From contig JALSMF010000479.1 in the NCBI GenBank assembly GCA_026987795.1, positions 1 through 5,498 on the forward strand: DNA of 5,498 nucleotides, given 5' to 3'. The position numbers were made by a program, and so were the translations under genes. Positions 1 to 5,498 of this stretch are shown here, one piece after another. Every line of letters starts with the position of its first letter. Position 1 is the stretch's first letter. Under the pieces are notes generated by a model that was not told the origin of the DNA, made no database searches, and saw only the letters and a program-made list of their open reading frames with translations. This stretch comes from Bacteroidales bacterium. GTDB lineage: Bacteria > Bacteroidota > Bacteroidia > Bacteroidales > JAADGE01.

Positions 1-942
1 ATTGAAAATGACATATATTCGGCAAAAATAAAATTGAATTTAACGCCGAAGCAAATTTATATTGCCGGATTTTCAGGCGGAGCAAGAATGGCTTTTCAAT
101 ATGCTCTTTCGCATAAAACAAACGGGGTTTTGATGTGCGGGGCGGGTATTAATATGCAAAAAGTTTCGATGCTTGATTTTCCTTTGGTGATGATTGTCGG
201 GACAAAAGATTTTAATTTTATCGAGCAATATTATTCTCCTTTTTCGGAAATCGTGAAAAATAAAAATGTTTTGACGCTTGTTTTTGACGGTATTCACGAA
301 TGGCCTCCGGAAAATGATATTTTAACGGCAATGACTTTTTTATTCGGAAAAACCGGAATTCAATCTGCATTTAATCAAAACTTCATTAAAGAAGGTGATA
401 AATTTTTAAAAGAAAAAGATTATTTTAAAGCATTTAAAAAGTATGAACTTGCTTATAAAACAGGTATTTCCGAAAGCGAAAATAAATTAAATAAACTTTT
501 GAACGATAAAGACTTTAAAGTGTTTGTAAAACAATACGAAGTATCGTTGAAAAAAGAAATTGACCGGAATAATCTCTATATTCAATATCTTAACAGTAAA
601 AATTTAAGCTATTGGCATAATGAAATCCTTAATATCGCTAAATTAATGAAATCGAAAAATCGTCTTGAAGCCGAAAGCTATGCCCGCACAAAAGCGTACC
701 TCGGAATTGCAATATATTCGCTTGTAAGTAAAGAGATTACAAATCCGTGGAGTAAAAATATCGATAAATATTTAAAAATATACGAATATCTCGAACCCGA
801 AAATCCGGATATGTGGTTTTTTGCTTCGGTAAAAGAAAAACAAAAAAATAATTCCGCTTTAAGCGAAAAATATTTGAACCGAGCTTTTACTTTCGGATTT
901 AAAGATACATTAAAAGCAAAAAAATACGGTTTGACAGAGTGA
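1..942 (+). CDS. Alpha/beta hydrolase with C-terminal TPR-like region (5'-truncated by window edge)
   Basis: The frame is open from base 1 to the TGA at 940-942, giving 313 residues. The real start lies left of the window: a TTG at 34 is possible, but the fold would then lack its first strands. Numbering codons from base 1, the nucleophile elbow GFSGGAR spans residues 23-29 (Ser25). An acidic residue follows a strand in VGTKD (Asp70), and the histidine lies in DGIHEWP (His99). This is the order and spacing of a Ser-Asp-His triad, as in the esterase/PHB-depolymerase-like alpha/beta hydrolases. From about residue 128 the protein becomes lysine-rich and helical, with a TPR-like segment (EGDKFLKEKDYFKAFKKYE) and a second one near residues 270-305. 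The substrate cannot be read from the sequence. A signal peptide, if there is one, would be outside the window. hemW follows after 59 bp on the same strand. The hydrolase call is firm; the TPR assignment is moderate. Confidence 0.8.
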   Translation: MENDIYSAKIKLNLTPKQIYIAGFSGGARMAFQYALSHKTNGVLMCGAGINMQKVSMLDFPLVMIVGTKDFNFIEQYYSPFSEIVKNKNVLTLVFDGIHEWPPENDILTAMTFLFGKTGIQSAFNQNFIKEGDKFLKEKDYFKAFKKYELAYKTGISESENKLNKLLNDKDFKVFVKQYEVSLKKEIDRNNLYIQYLNSKNLSYWHNEILNIAKLMKSKNRLEAESYARTKAYLGIAIYSLVSKEITNPWSKNIDKYLKIYEYLEPENPDMWFFASVKEKQKNNSALSEKYLNRAFTFGFKDTLKAKKYGLTE

Positions 943-1001
943 ATATTATACAAATACCCGAGCACAGACATTGTCTTATAAAAACGTTTTAAAATCACAG
1001 T

Positions 1002-2129
1002 ATGTCAAGTATTTATATACATATTCCTTTTTGTGCCAAAAAGTGCTTTTACTGTGATTTTTTTACATCTTTATCTTTGCAAAACAAAGAAGAATATCTT
1101 AAGGTAATAAAAGAAGAACTGCTTTTAAGAAAAAACTATCTTGAAAACAAAAAAGTCAAAACTATATATATAGGAGGCGGAACACCGTCGCTGCTCAGCG
1201 AAAAAGAACTGAACGATATTTTTCGGCAAATCTATAAAATATTTAATGTTTCCGGCAAGGTTGAAATTACAATAGAAGCAAACCCTGATGATTTAGATAA
1301 AGAATACTTAAGAAAACTGAGAAAAACTCCGATAAATCGCTTAAGTATAGGTATCCAGTCTTTTTTTGACGAAGACTTACGGCTTATGAATCGAAGACAC
1401 AATGCCGAACAAGGAATATATGCCGTTAAAAGAGCACAGGATTCGGGATTTTTTAACATAAGCGGTGATTTAATTTACGGCTTGCCCGGAATGACTTCTG
1501 AAAAATGGATAAAAAATCTTAATATTTTTTTCGACTTGAAAATTCAGCACCTTTCGGCATATCATATTACATACGAGCCGAATACGGTTTTTTATAAAAA
1601 ACGTAATTCAGGAAAATTAAAAGAAATTCCCGAAGAAGAAAGTATAAGCCAGTTTAAAATATTAAAAAATCTGGCAGGAAAAAATAATATGATTCACTAT
1701 GAGACATCAAACTTCGGAAAAAAAGGCTTTTTTTCAGAACATAACACAGCCTACTGGAAGCAAAAGCATTATCTTGGAATAGGAACCGGGGCTCATTCTT
1801 ATAACGGAGAATCAAGACAATTTAATATAAAAAATATAGGAGAGTATATCAAAAAGGTAAAAAAAAGGAGCGGTTTCTTTGAAAAAGAAATATTATCTGA
1901 TGCCGATAAATATAATGACTATATAATTACAACTCTGCGAACTATGTGGGGGGCGGATATATCTTATATTGAAAAAAACATCGGAGAAAAATTCGTGAAA
2001 TTCATATTTGACAAGGCAAAAAAACATATAGACAACGGCAATTTGACATATAAAAAAAACACGTTATATATAACCGAAAAAGGGAAATTTATTGAAGACT
2101 ATATACTGGAAGACTTATTTTATTTTTGA
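1002..2129 (+). CDS. hemW: HemW, radical SAM heme chaperone (HemN-like family)
   Basis: A 375-residue radical SAM protein, close to the usual HemW length. The N-terminus begins almost directly with the family signature YIHIPFCAKKCFYC, in which Cys11, Cys15 and Cys18 form the CxxxCxxC [4Fe-4S] site. The next position of note is Phe20, where true coproporphyrinogen dehydrogenase HemN has a fourth Cys; this favours HemW. IGGGTPS (residues 58-63) and EANPDD (92-97) fit SAM binding. GDLIYGLPG (155-163) and the HemW-typical HNTAYW (247-252) are also present, followed by a C-terminal HemN_C-like winged-helix region. HemW proteins bind heme and are thought to insert it into respiratory enzymes; many are misannotated as oxygen-independent coproporphyrinogen oxidase. 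ATG 1002 is chosen because the motif starts three residues later. There is no Shine-Dalgarno sequence. The last 15 bp overlap the end of the opposite-strand gene. Confidence 0.94.
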   Translation: MSSIYIHIPFCAKKCFYCDFFTSLSLQNKEEYLKVIKEELLLRKNYLENKKVKTIYIGGGTPSLLSEKELNDIFRQIYKIFNVSGKVEITIEANPDDLDKEYLRKLRKTPINRLSIGIQSFFDEDLRLMNRRHNAEQGIYAVKRAQDSGFFNISGDLIYGLPGMTSEKWIKNLNIFFDLKIQHLSAYHITYEPNTVFYKKRNSGKLKEIPEEESISQFKILKNLAGKNNMIHYETSNFGKKGFFSEHNTAYWKQKHYLGIGTGAHSYNGESRQFNIKNIGEYIKKVKKRSGFFEKEILSDADKYNDYIITTLRTMWGADISYIEKNIGEKFVKFIFDKAKKHIDNGNLTYKKNTLYITEKGKFIEDYILEDLFYF

Positions 2130-2828
2130 TTTTTTATCCAGCGATACTATTAAATTGTTATGAAGTTCATTAACGATTTTTCTGTGAAATATAGGGTAAA
2201 TTCTTTTGTCCCTTAATTTAGAATTGCTTTTGTAAAAGGTTTTATGTTCAATTTTTGTATATCCGTTTTTGGTTTTGTATAGAAAAACTCTTTGAGATCC
2301 TTCGGAAACTCCTTTGTTGATATAACAAAACTGTATCATTTTTTTCTCATCATCCACTTTTGTAACTTCATAAGCAACAATAAGTTTTTTAAGACCGCCG
2401 AGAAGATTAAGACGTATAAAATAAACCTGACCTTCACAAATTCCCTCATAATCATCATCGACATAATAAATCTTATGCTTATTTTTTGAATAAACAAATC
2501 CTAAGTTCACTAAGTTTCCGCTGTATATATCCTTAAGGCTTATGGTTTTATATTTATTCCACACAGTATTAATATTTTCCTTTACGATAAATGAATCTTC
2601 CTGAGAATAATATAAATCAGAATCCCGCTTGCTGTAACAATCCGGATAAAGGTCGTCTAAATTTGTTATATTCTCAAGGTATTTATTATGAATAAATTTA
2701 TATTTGTGCCTCAGCGGTATTTTTTTCGGATTAATATTCTCAACAGAGCATTGAGCAAGAATCACAAAAGAAAAAGGAAGCAGAAAAAAAAACGTGATAA
2801 ATATTTTTTTAAAATCAAAAAACATCAT
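2115..2828 (-). CDS. Secreted protein of unknown function, possibly DUF1990/SRPBCC-like
   Basis: A 237-residue protein on the minus strand. Residues 1-25 form a typical signal peptide: Lys7-Lys8, a very hydrophobic Phe/Leu-rich core, then ILA before Gln26. Cleavage after Ala25 is likely. Cys27 is not a good lipobox cysteine, because Gln occupies the -1 position, so a soluble periplasmic or secreted protein is favoured over a lipoprotein. The mature part has four cysteines (27, 64, 131, 168), which could pair. Residues 85-227 look like one compact alpha/beta domain with alternating strands. The pattern (INTVWNKYK, then LVNLGFVYSK, GQVYFIRLNLLGG, and finally TFYKSNSKLRDKRIYP with a following helix) recalls the DUF1990 branch of the SRPBCC/START-like fold. 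That resemblance is from memory and is weak. Two adjacent ATGs (2828 and 2825) are equally possible starts. The gene is convergent with hemW and divergent from the methyltransferase gene, so it is transcribed alone. I cannot assign a function. Confidence 0.8.
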   Translation of the reverse strand: MMFFDFKKIFITFFFLLPFSFVILAQCSVENINPKKIPLRHKYKFIHNKYLENITNLDDLYPDCYSKRDSDLYYSQEDSFIVKENINTVWNKYKTISLKDIYSGNLVNLGFVYSKNKHKIYYVDDDYEGICEGQVYFIRLNLLGGLKKLIVAYEVTKVDDEKKMIQFCYINKGVSEGSQRVFLYKTKNGYTKIEHKTFYKSNSKLRDKRIYPIFHRKIVNELHNNLIVSLDKKSKIK

Positions 2829-2849
2829 AGTAAAACAAAAATCAAGACG

Positions 2850-2857
2850 TAAATTTA
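2850..2857. promoter_or_regulatory. Palindromic TAAATTTA in the divergent spacer, candidate -7 element
   Basis: The 42-bp gap between the two divergent starts must hold at least part of both promoters or 5' leaders. TAAATTTA is its own reverse complement and resembles the Bacteroidota -7 element (TAnnTTTG) on both strands except for the last base. No TTTG-type -33 element sits at the expected distance on either side. If used rightwards it would leave a 5' leader of only about 6 nt, so the match may be chance in AT-rich DNA. Confidence 0.2.
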
Positions 2858-2870
2858 TAAAAAATAAATA

Positions 2871-3404
2871 ATGTTAACAGGATTTTTTGACATATCTCCG
2901 GGAATTTATAATCTTTGGATATTCTCGGCAATATTCTTTGTGATAAGTACGGGAATTATGTTTTTTTTTCCGAAACATAATATTAAAAAATTTATTGAAG
3001 TTCCGGATACCGGAATAAAAACTAAGCTTAACAAGCTTTCGTATTATCTGTTTTTTTTCATATCAATTTTTATTCCGATAAAACAAAACACCCTCTGGTT
3101 TTATTTCGGCAGCACTGTTTTTTCGGTCGGAATAATTTTATATACAGTATCAATGTTTTATTTTGCAATATCCGAATATAATTTACCGGTAACACAAGGC
3201 ATTTATAAAATCCTCAGGCACCCGGTTTATATATCTTTTTTTCTGATTACAGCGGGAATGATAATAGCAGGAACCTCCGGATTTTTATTAATCGTTACTA
3301 TTTTGCATTTTTACACCCTGATTTTTATAATTAAAGAAGAAGAAAAAGAGTGTGAGAAAAAATACGGAAATTTGTATATCGAGTATAAACAAAAAACATT
3401 TTAA
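2871..3404 (+). CDS. Integral-membrane methyltransferase of the ICMT/PEMT-like family
   Basis: A 177-residue, very hydrophobic protein. Membrane segments are visible at about residues 13-34, 57-70 and 75-98, with a final hairpin at about 119-154. The C-terminal half carries the family signature: RHPVY at 116-120, then a hydrophobic hairpin, then a Glu-rich stretch (EEEKE, 156-160), KKYG at 163-166, and YIEYKQ close to the end. In isoprenylcysteine carboxyl methyltransferases and phospholipid methyltransferases, the RHP and EE...YxxY elements form the S-adenosylmethionine site on the cytosolic side of the membrane. Bacterial members are common but seldom characterised. A CaaX-protein substrate is unlikely in a bacterium, so a lipid or another small hydrophobic acceptor is more plausible (inference). 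ATG 2871 follows an A-rich leader without a Shine-Dalgarno sequence. It is the first gene of a same-strand run, 21 bp ahead of the SDR gene. A run of nine T (2961-2969) encodes Phe31-33. Confidence 0.8.
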   Translation: MLTGFFDISPGIYNLWIFSAIFFVISTGIMFFFPKHNIKKFIEVPDTGIKTKLNKLSYYLFFFISIFIPIKQNTLWFYFGSTVFSVGIILYTVSMFYFAISEYNLPVTQGIYKILRHPVYISFFLITAGMIIAGTSGFLLIVTILHFYTLIFIIKEEEKECEKKYGNLYIEYKQKTF

Positions 3405-3425
3405 TATATTCTAAAAAAGTAAGAC

Positions 3426-4232
3426 ATGGACTTAAAAAACAAAATAATTTTAATTACCGGAGCTACCGACGGCATAGGAAAAGAAACGGCAAAAGAAGCA
3501 GCTGAAAAAGGAGCAACGCTTATTCTTCACGGAAGAGATGAAAACAGAATTTTTCAAACAATTAAGGATGTTAAAGAAATAAATAAAAATGTATTCGGTG
3601 TTAAGGCAGATTTTTCAGACTTGAATCAAGTTGCAGAAGCGGTGAAAGACATAAACGATAATTTTGACAAAATTGACATAATTTTTAACAATGCCGCAGA
3701 ATTTTTGCACGAAAGAGTAATCACAAAAGACGGTTTTGAAAGAACATTTCAGGTAAACTATCTTGCTCACGTTTTGCTTACGGAAAAACTTATTTCCAAA
3801 ATAAAAGATATTGAAGGTTCAAGAATATTAAATATTACGTCAATGATACATTCTTCATCAATAGATTTTGAAAATATGCAAGGAGAAAAAAGCTATTCCG
3901 GATCGGAAGCGTACTCATTGACAAAACTGCTGAATATTTTACATACATATAAATTAGCCCGAAAATATGAAAATGATAAAGTCTGTATAAACTGCCTGCA
4001 TCCCGGCGTAATAGAAACAAAATTGCTGAATGCAGCATGGAAAGGAGGAATGCCGGTAAGCGAAGGTGCCGCAAACTTAATTTATGCAGCCGAGAGCGAA
4101 GCAATAAGCGGTGTTTCAGGCTTATACCTCGAAAACAGAAGACCGATGCAAAGCAGTCCTGCCTCTTATAATACAGAAATTCAGGATAAATTGTACGACA
4201 TAAGTTTAAATATGCTTAAATCATATTTGTAA
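3426..4232 (+). CDS. Short-chain dehydrogenase/reductase, retinol dehydrogenase-like
   Basis: A complete classical SDR of 268 residues. The Rossmann dinucleotide motif TGATDGIG is at 11-18. HGRD at 35-38 has Arg37 after the second strand, which suggests NADP(H) preference. Asp62 lies in the ADFSD adenine-binding segment, NNAA at 88-91 replaces the more usual NNAG, and Asn111 follows. The catalytic set is Ser139 (in NITSM), Tyr163 and Lys167 (YSLTK), and HPG is at 192-194. The segment IDFENMQGEKSYSG before the catalytic tyrosine is typical of the retinol dehydrogenase/WWOX-like branch of NAD(P)-dependent oxidoreductases. These act on aldehydes, ketones or alcohols; the substrate here cannot be inferred, and retinol itself should not be assumed. 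It lies 21 bp after the methyltransferase gene and 2 bp before the acetyltransferase gene, so co-transcription is likely. The protein is probably cytosolic, with no signal peptide. Confidence 0.9.
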   Translation: MDLKNKIILITGATDGIGKETAKEAAEKGATLILHGRDENRIFQTIKDVKEINKNVFGVKADFSDLNQVAEAVKDINDNFDKIDIIFNNAAEFLHERVITKDGFERTFQVNYLAHVLLTEKLISKIKDIEGSRILNITSMIHSSSIDFENMQGEKSYSGSEAYSLTKLLNILHTYKLARKYENDKVCINCLHPGVIETKLLNAAWKGGMPVSEGAANLIYAAESEAISGVSGLYLENRRPMQSSPASYNTEIQDKLYDISLNMLKSYL

Positions 4233-4234
4233 TA

Positions 4235-4672
4235 ATGAAACTGAAAGTTGAAAAATTTTTATACAAAAACAAAGAATTACTGAAAGAGGCATTTAAAATC
4301 CGAAAAGAGGTTTTTACAGAAGAGCAAAATACCCGAGAAGAAGAAGAATTTGACGGGTTAGATGTAAACGCAACACATTTTTTAATATTTTCAGACGGAA
4401 ATCCTGTCGGAACATCAAGAGTAAGAACAACAAATGAGGGTATTAAGATTGAACGCTTTGCCATACGTAAAAAATTCAGAGGCAAATACATAGGAGCAAA
4501 ACTGTTTGAAGAAATAATGCAGGCTATTTTACCGTTAAATCAAAAAACATACTTAAATTCACAAGTTCAGGCAATGAAATTTTACGAAAAATTCGGATTT
4601 AAAAAAACGGGAAAGCTGTTTTTCGAAGCAAACATAAAACACTGTAAAATGGTATATTCCGAGAAACGGTAA
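4235..4672 (+). CDS. GNAT-family N-acetyltransferase (YjcF/ElaA-like)
   Basis: A 145-residue single-domain acetyltransferase. The N-terminal pattern AFKIRKEVFTEEQ (19-31), followed by an acidic stretch, EFDGLD (38-43) and ATHFLIF (46-52), matches the YjcF/ElaA branch of GNAT proteins. NPVGTSRVR (56-64) is strand 3. IERFAIRKKFRGKYIGAKL (72-90) contains the RxxxxGA form of the acetyl-CoA pyrophosphate-binding loop (Arg82-Gly83 to Gly87-Ala88). AMKFYEKFGF (113-122) is the usual motif B helix and strand. The acceptor substrate is unknown. Its ATG shares a base with the second of two tandem in-frame stop codons ending the SDR gene (TAATAATG), so it is probably translated by coupling or re-initiation. 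No independent ribosome binding site is visible. Confidence 0.88.
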   Translation: MKLKVEKFLYKNKELLKEAFKIRKEVFTEEQNTREEEEFDGLDVNATHFLIFSDGNPVGTSRVRTTNEGIKIERFAIRKKFRGKYIGAKLFEEIMQAILPLNQKTYLNSQVQAMKFYEKFGFKKTGKLFFEANIKHCKMVYSEKR

Positions 4673-4718
4673 AAATATTTAGTTACAGATAAACGTGATT
4701 TTGAATTAACTCGAGAAA

Positions 4719-5498
4719 ATGAAAAGAGAACGCAAAAAACAAGTCAAAACAGAAAACCTCCGGCAAAACCGCAAGAAAAAAAGCCTTGTTAAGCAAAATA
4801 TCTCAAAAAAAACAAAAGTTTTATGGCTTACCGTTATTTCTCTTGTTGTATTAATTTCGTATTATCCTGCCTTTGACAATGAAATAACTTCGTGGGATGA
4901 CGAATTTTATCTGAACACCAATCCGTATCTTAAAGACCTGTCGTTTGAGAACATTAAAACTCTTTTTGATACTGATACCTATTATATGGGAAACTATCAT
5001 CCGCTTACAATGATTTCATTATCTGTAGATTATGCTATAGGCGGAGAAGATGAAAACGGTAATATTAATCCGTTTATGTTTCACCTTACAAATATAATTT
5101 TGCACTTGCTCGTAAGTTTGACAGTGTTTTGGTTTGTATATGTGTTATTTAAGAAATTTAACGTTGCTGTTTTTGCAGCACTGATATTTGCGGCACACAC
5201 ACTTCACGTTGAGTCGGTTGCTTGGATTTCAGAAAGGAAAGACGTTTTGTATTCTCTGTTTTTTGTGCTTTCGCTTATTGCTTATATCAAGTACGTTGAC
5301 TTTCAAAAAACAAAATACTATATTCTTTCATTATTACTGTTTTCGTTGTCGCTCTTTTCAAAAGGACAAGCCGTATCTTTGGCTGTAACCCTTATTTTAA
5401 TCGACTATTTAAGAGACCGAAAACTTTTAAACAAAAAAGTCCTTCTTGAAAAGCTGCCGTTTTTTGTTTTATCTTTAATATTCGGACTGATAGCCATA
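4719..5498 (+). CDS. TMTC-like polytopic GT-C glycosyltransferase, N-terminal part (runs off the right edge)
   Basis: An open frame of 260 codons from ATG 4719 to the last base with no stop; the gene continues beyond the window. ATG 4719 is the first possible start, because an in-frame TAA lies at 4707-4709. Residues 1-33 hold 15 Lys/Arg and should be cytoplasmic. Hydrophobic segments follow at about 34-50, 121-143, 147-160, 174-192, 199-212, 218-229 and 245-260. The first external loop carries the WDDEFYL motif (Asp60-Asp61), the acidic pair typical of GT-C enzymes that use polyprenyl-phosphate sugars. NPY (68-70), NYHPLTMIS (92-100), HVESVAWISERKDVL (163-177) and LFSKGQAV (212-219) are characteristic of the TMTC/DUF1736-type proteins, which usually end in TPR repeats (expected outside the window). 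Likely role: transfer of a sugar to an exported protein or lipid. It starts 46 bp after the GNAT gene, so it may belong to the same operon or have its own promoter. Confidence 0.87.
   Translation, partial: MKRERKKQVKTENLRQNRKKKSLVKQNISKKTKVLWLTVISLVVLISYYPAFDNEITSWDDEFYLNTNPYLKDLSFENIKTLFDTDTYYMGNYHPLTMISLSVDYAIGGEDENGNINPFMFHLTNIILHLLVSLTVFWFVYVLFKKFNVAVFAALIFAAHTLHVESVAWISERKDVLYSLFFVLSLIAYIKYVDFQKTKYYILSLLLFSLSLFSKGQAVSLAVTLILIDYLRDRKLLNKKVLLEKLPFFVLSLIFGLIAI

Noticed and set aside
966..976. Small inverted repeat AGACA-T-TGTCT between the hydrolase gene and hemW, considered as a terminator or operator.
   Set aside because: The arms are only 5 bp with a 1-base centre, too tight for an RNA hairpin and without a following U-run. 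It could be a short operator, but this length occurs by chance.
678..998. Minus-strand open frame antisense to the hydrolase tail.
   Set aside because: It lies opposite a well-supported coding frame, has no recognisable motif, and its Phe/Tyr/Ser-rich composition is what the complement of Lys/Glu-rich coding DNA gives.
1002..2129. Annotation as oxygen-independent coproporphyrinogen III oxidase (HemN).
   Set aside because: Phe replaces the fourth motif cysteine (CxxxCxxCxF), the long HemN N-terminal extension is absent, and HNTAYW is present. All of these fit HemW instead.
2748..2828. Lipoprotein assignment for the minus-strand secreted protein, based on Cys27 after LAQ.
   Set aside because: Gln directly before the cysteine does not fit the lipobox, which needs Gly, Ala or Ser at -1. 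Signal peptidase I cleavage after Ala25 explains the sequence better.
3835..4104. Minus-strand open frame opposite the SDR gene.
   Set aside because: It lies wholly opposite the SDR catalytic region, whose motifs are intact. The Leu/Arg-rich translation looks like a shadow frame.
4216..4491. Minus-strand open frame opposite the GNAT gene.
   Set aside because: Antisense to a complete GNAT domain, with Ser/Phe-rich composition and no family resemblance.
4696..4703. TGATTTTG upstream of the glycosyltransferase gene, a one-mismatch match to the Bacteroidota -7 element.
   Set aside because: No TTTG lies at the usual 19-21 bp upstream distance, and the implied 5' leader would be under 10 nt. Not enough to call a promoter.
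5188..5388. Short plus-strand open frame of 66 codons near the right edge.
   Set aside because: It is an alternative frame inside the glycosyltransferase gene, which has family motifs (HVESVAWISERKDVL) across the same bases.

Overview
The window looks like an ordinary stretch of chromosome from an AT-rich member of the Bacteroidota, probably near the Bacteroidales/Marinilabiliales. This rests on three observations. The G+C content is low (about one third by eye). None of the start codons has a Shine-Dalgarno sequence, and several leaders are A-rich. The secreted protein has an 'LAQ'-type signal-peptide end. The taxonomic placement is inference; no rRNA or marker phylogeny is available in the window.

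Layout, left to right. (1) Bases 1-942 (+) hold the 3' part of an alpha/beta-hydrolase gene whose start lies left of the window; the product carries a TPR-like helical tail. (2) Bases 1002-2129 (+) hold hemW, a radical-SAM heme chaperone. (3) Bases 2115-2828 (-) encode an unrecognised secreted protein, possibly of the DUF1990/SRPBCC type. Its 3' end overlaps the end of hemW by 15 bp. (4) A 42-bp divergent spacer separates it from a same-strand run of four genes. These encode a membrane ICMT/PEMT-like methyltransferase (2871-3404), a retinol-dehydrogenase-like SDR (3426-4232), a GNAT acetyltransferase (4235-4672), and the N-terminal 260 residues of a TMTC-like polytopic GT-C glycosyltransferase (4719 to the right edge). 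Spacings within the run are 21, 2 and 46 bp, so at least the first three genes probably share a transcript.

Coding density is very high. No gap exceeds 60 bp, and I found no RNA gene, insertion sequence, CRISPR array, attachment site or convincing intrinsic terminator. The methyltransferase, SDR and GNAT proteins are generic enzyme families, so their proximity does not by itself define a pathway. A small-molecule or lipid modification cassette is possible but unproven. I do not see a previously undescribed system here. The items most worth a second look are the hydrolase-TPR fusion, the secreted orphan protein with its conserved-looking C-terminal domain, the ICMT-like/SDR/GNAT cluster, and the truncated TMTC-like glycosyltransferase.
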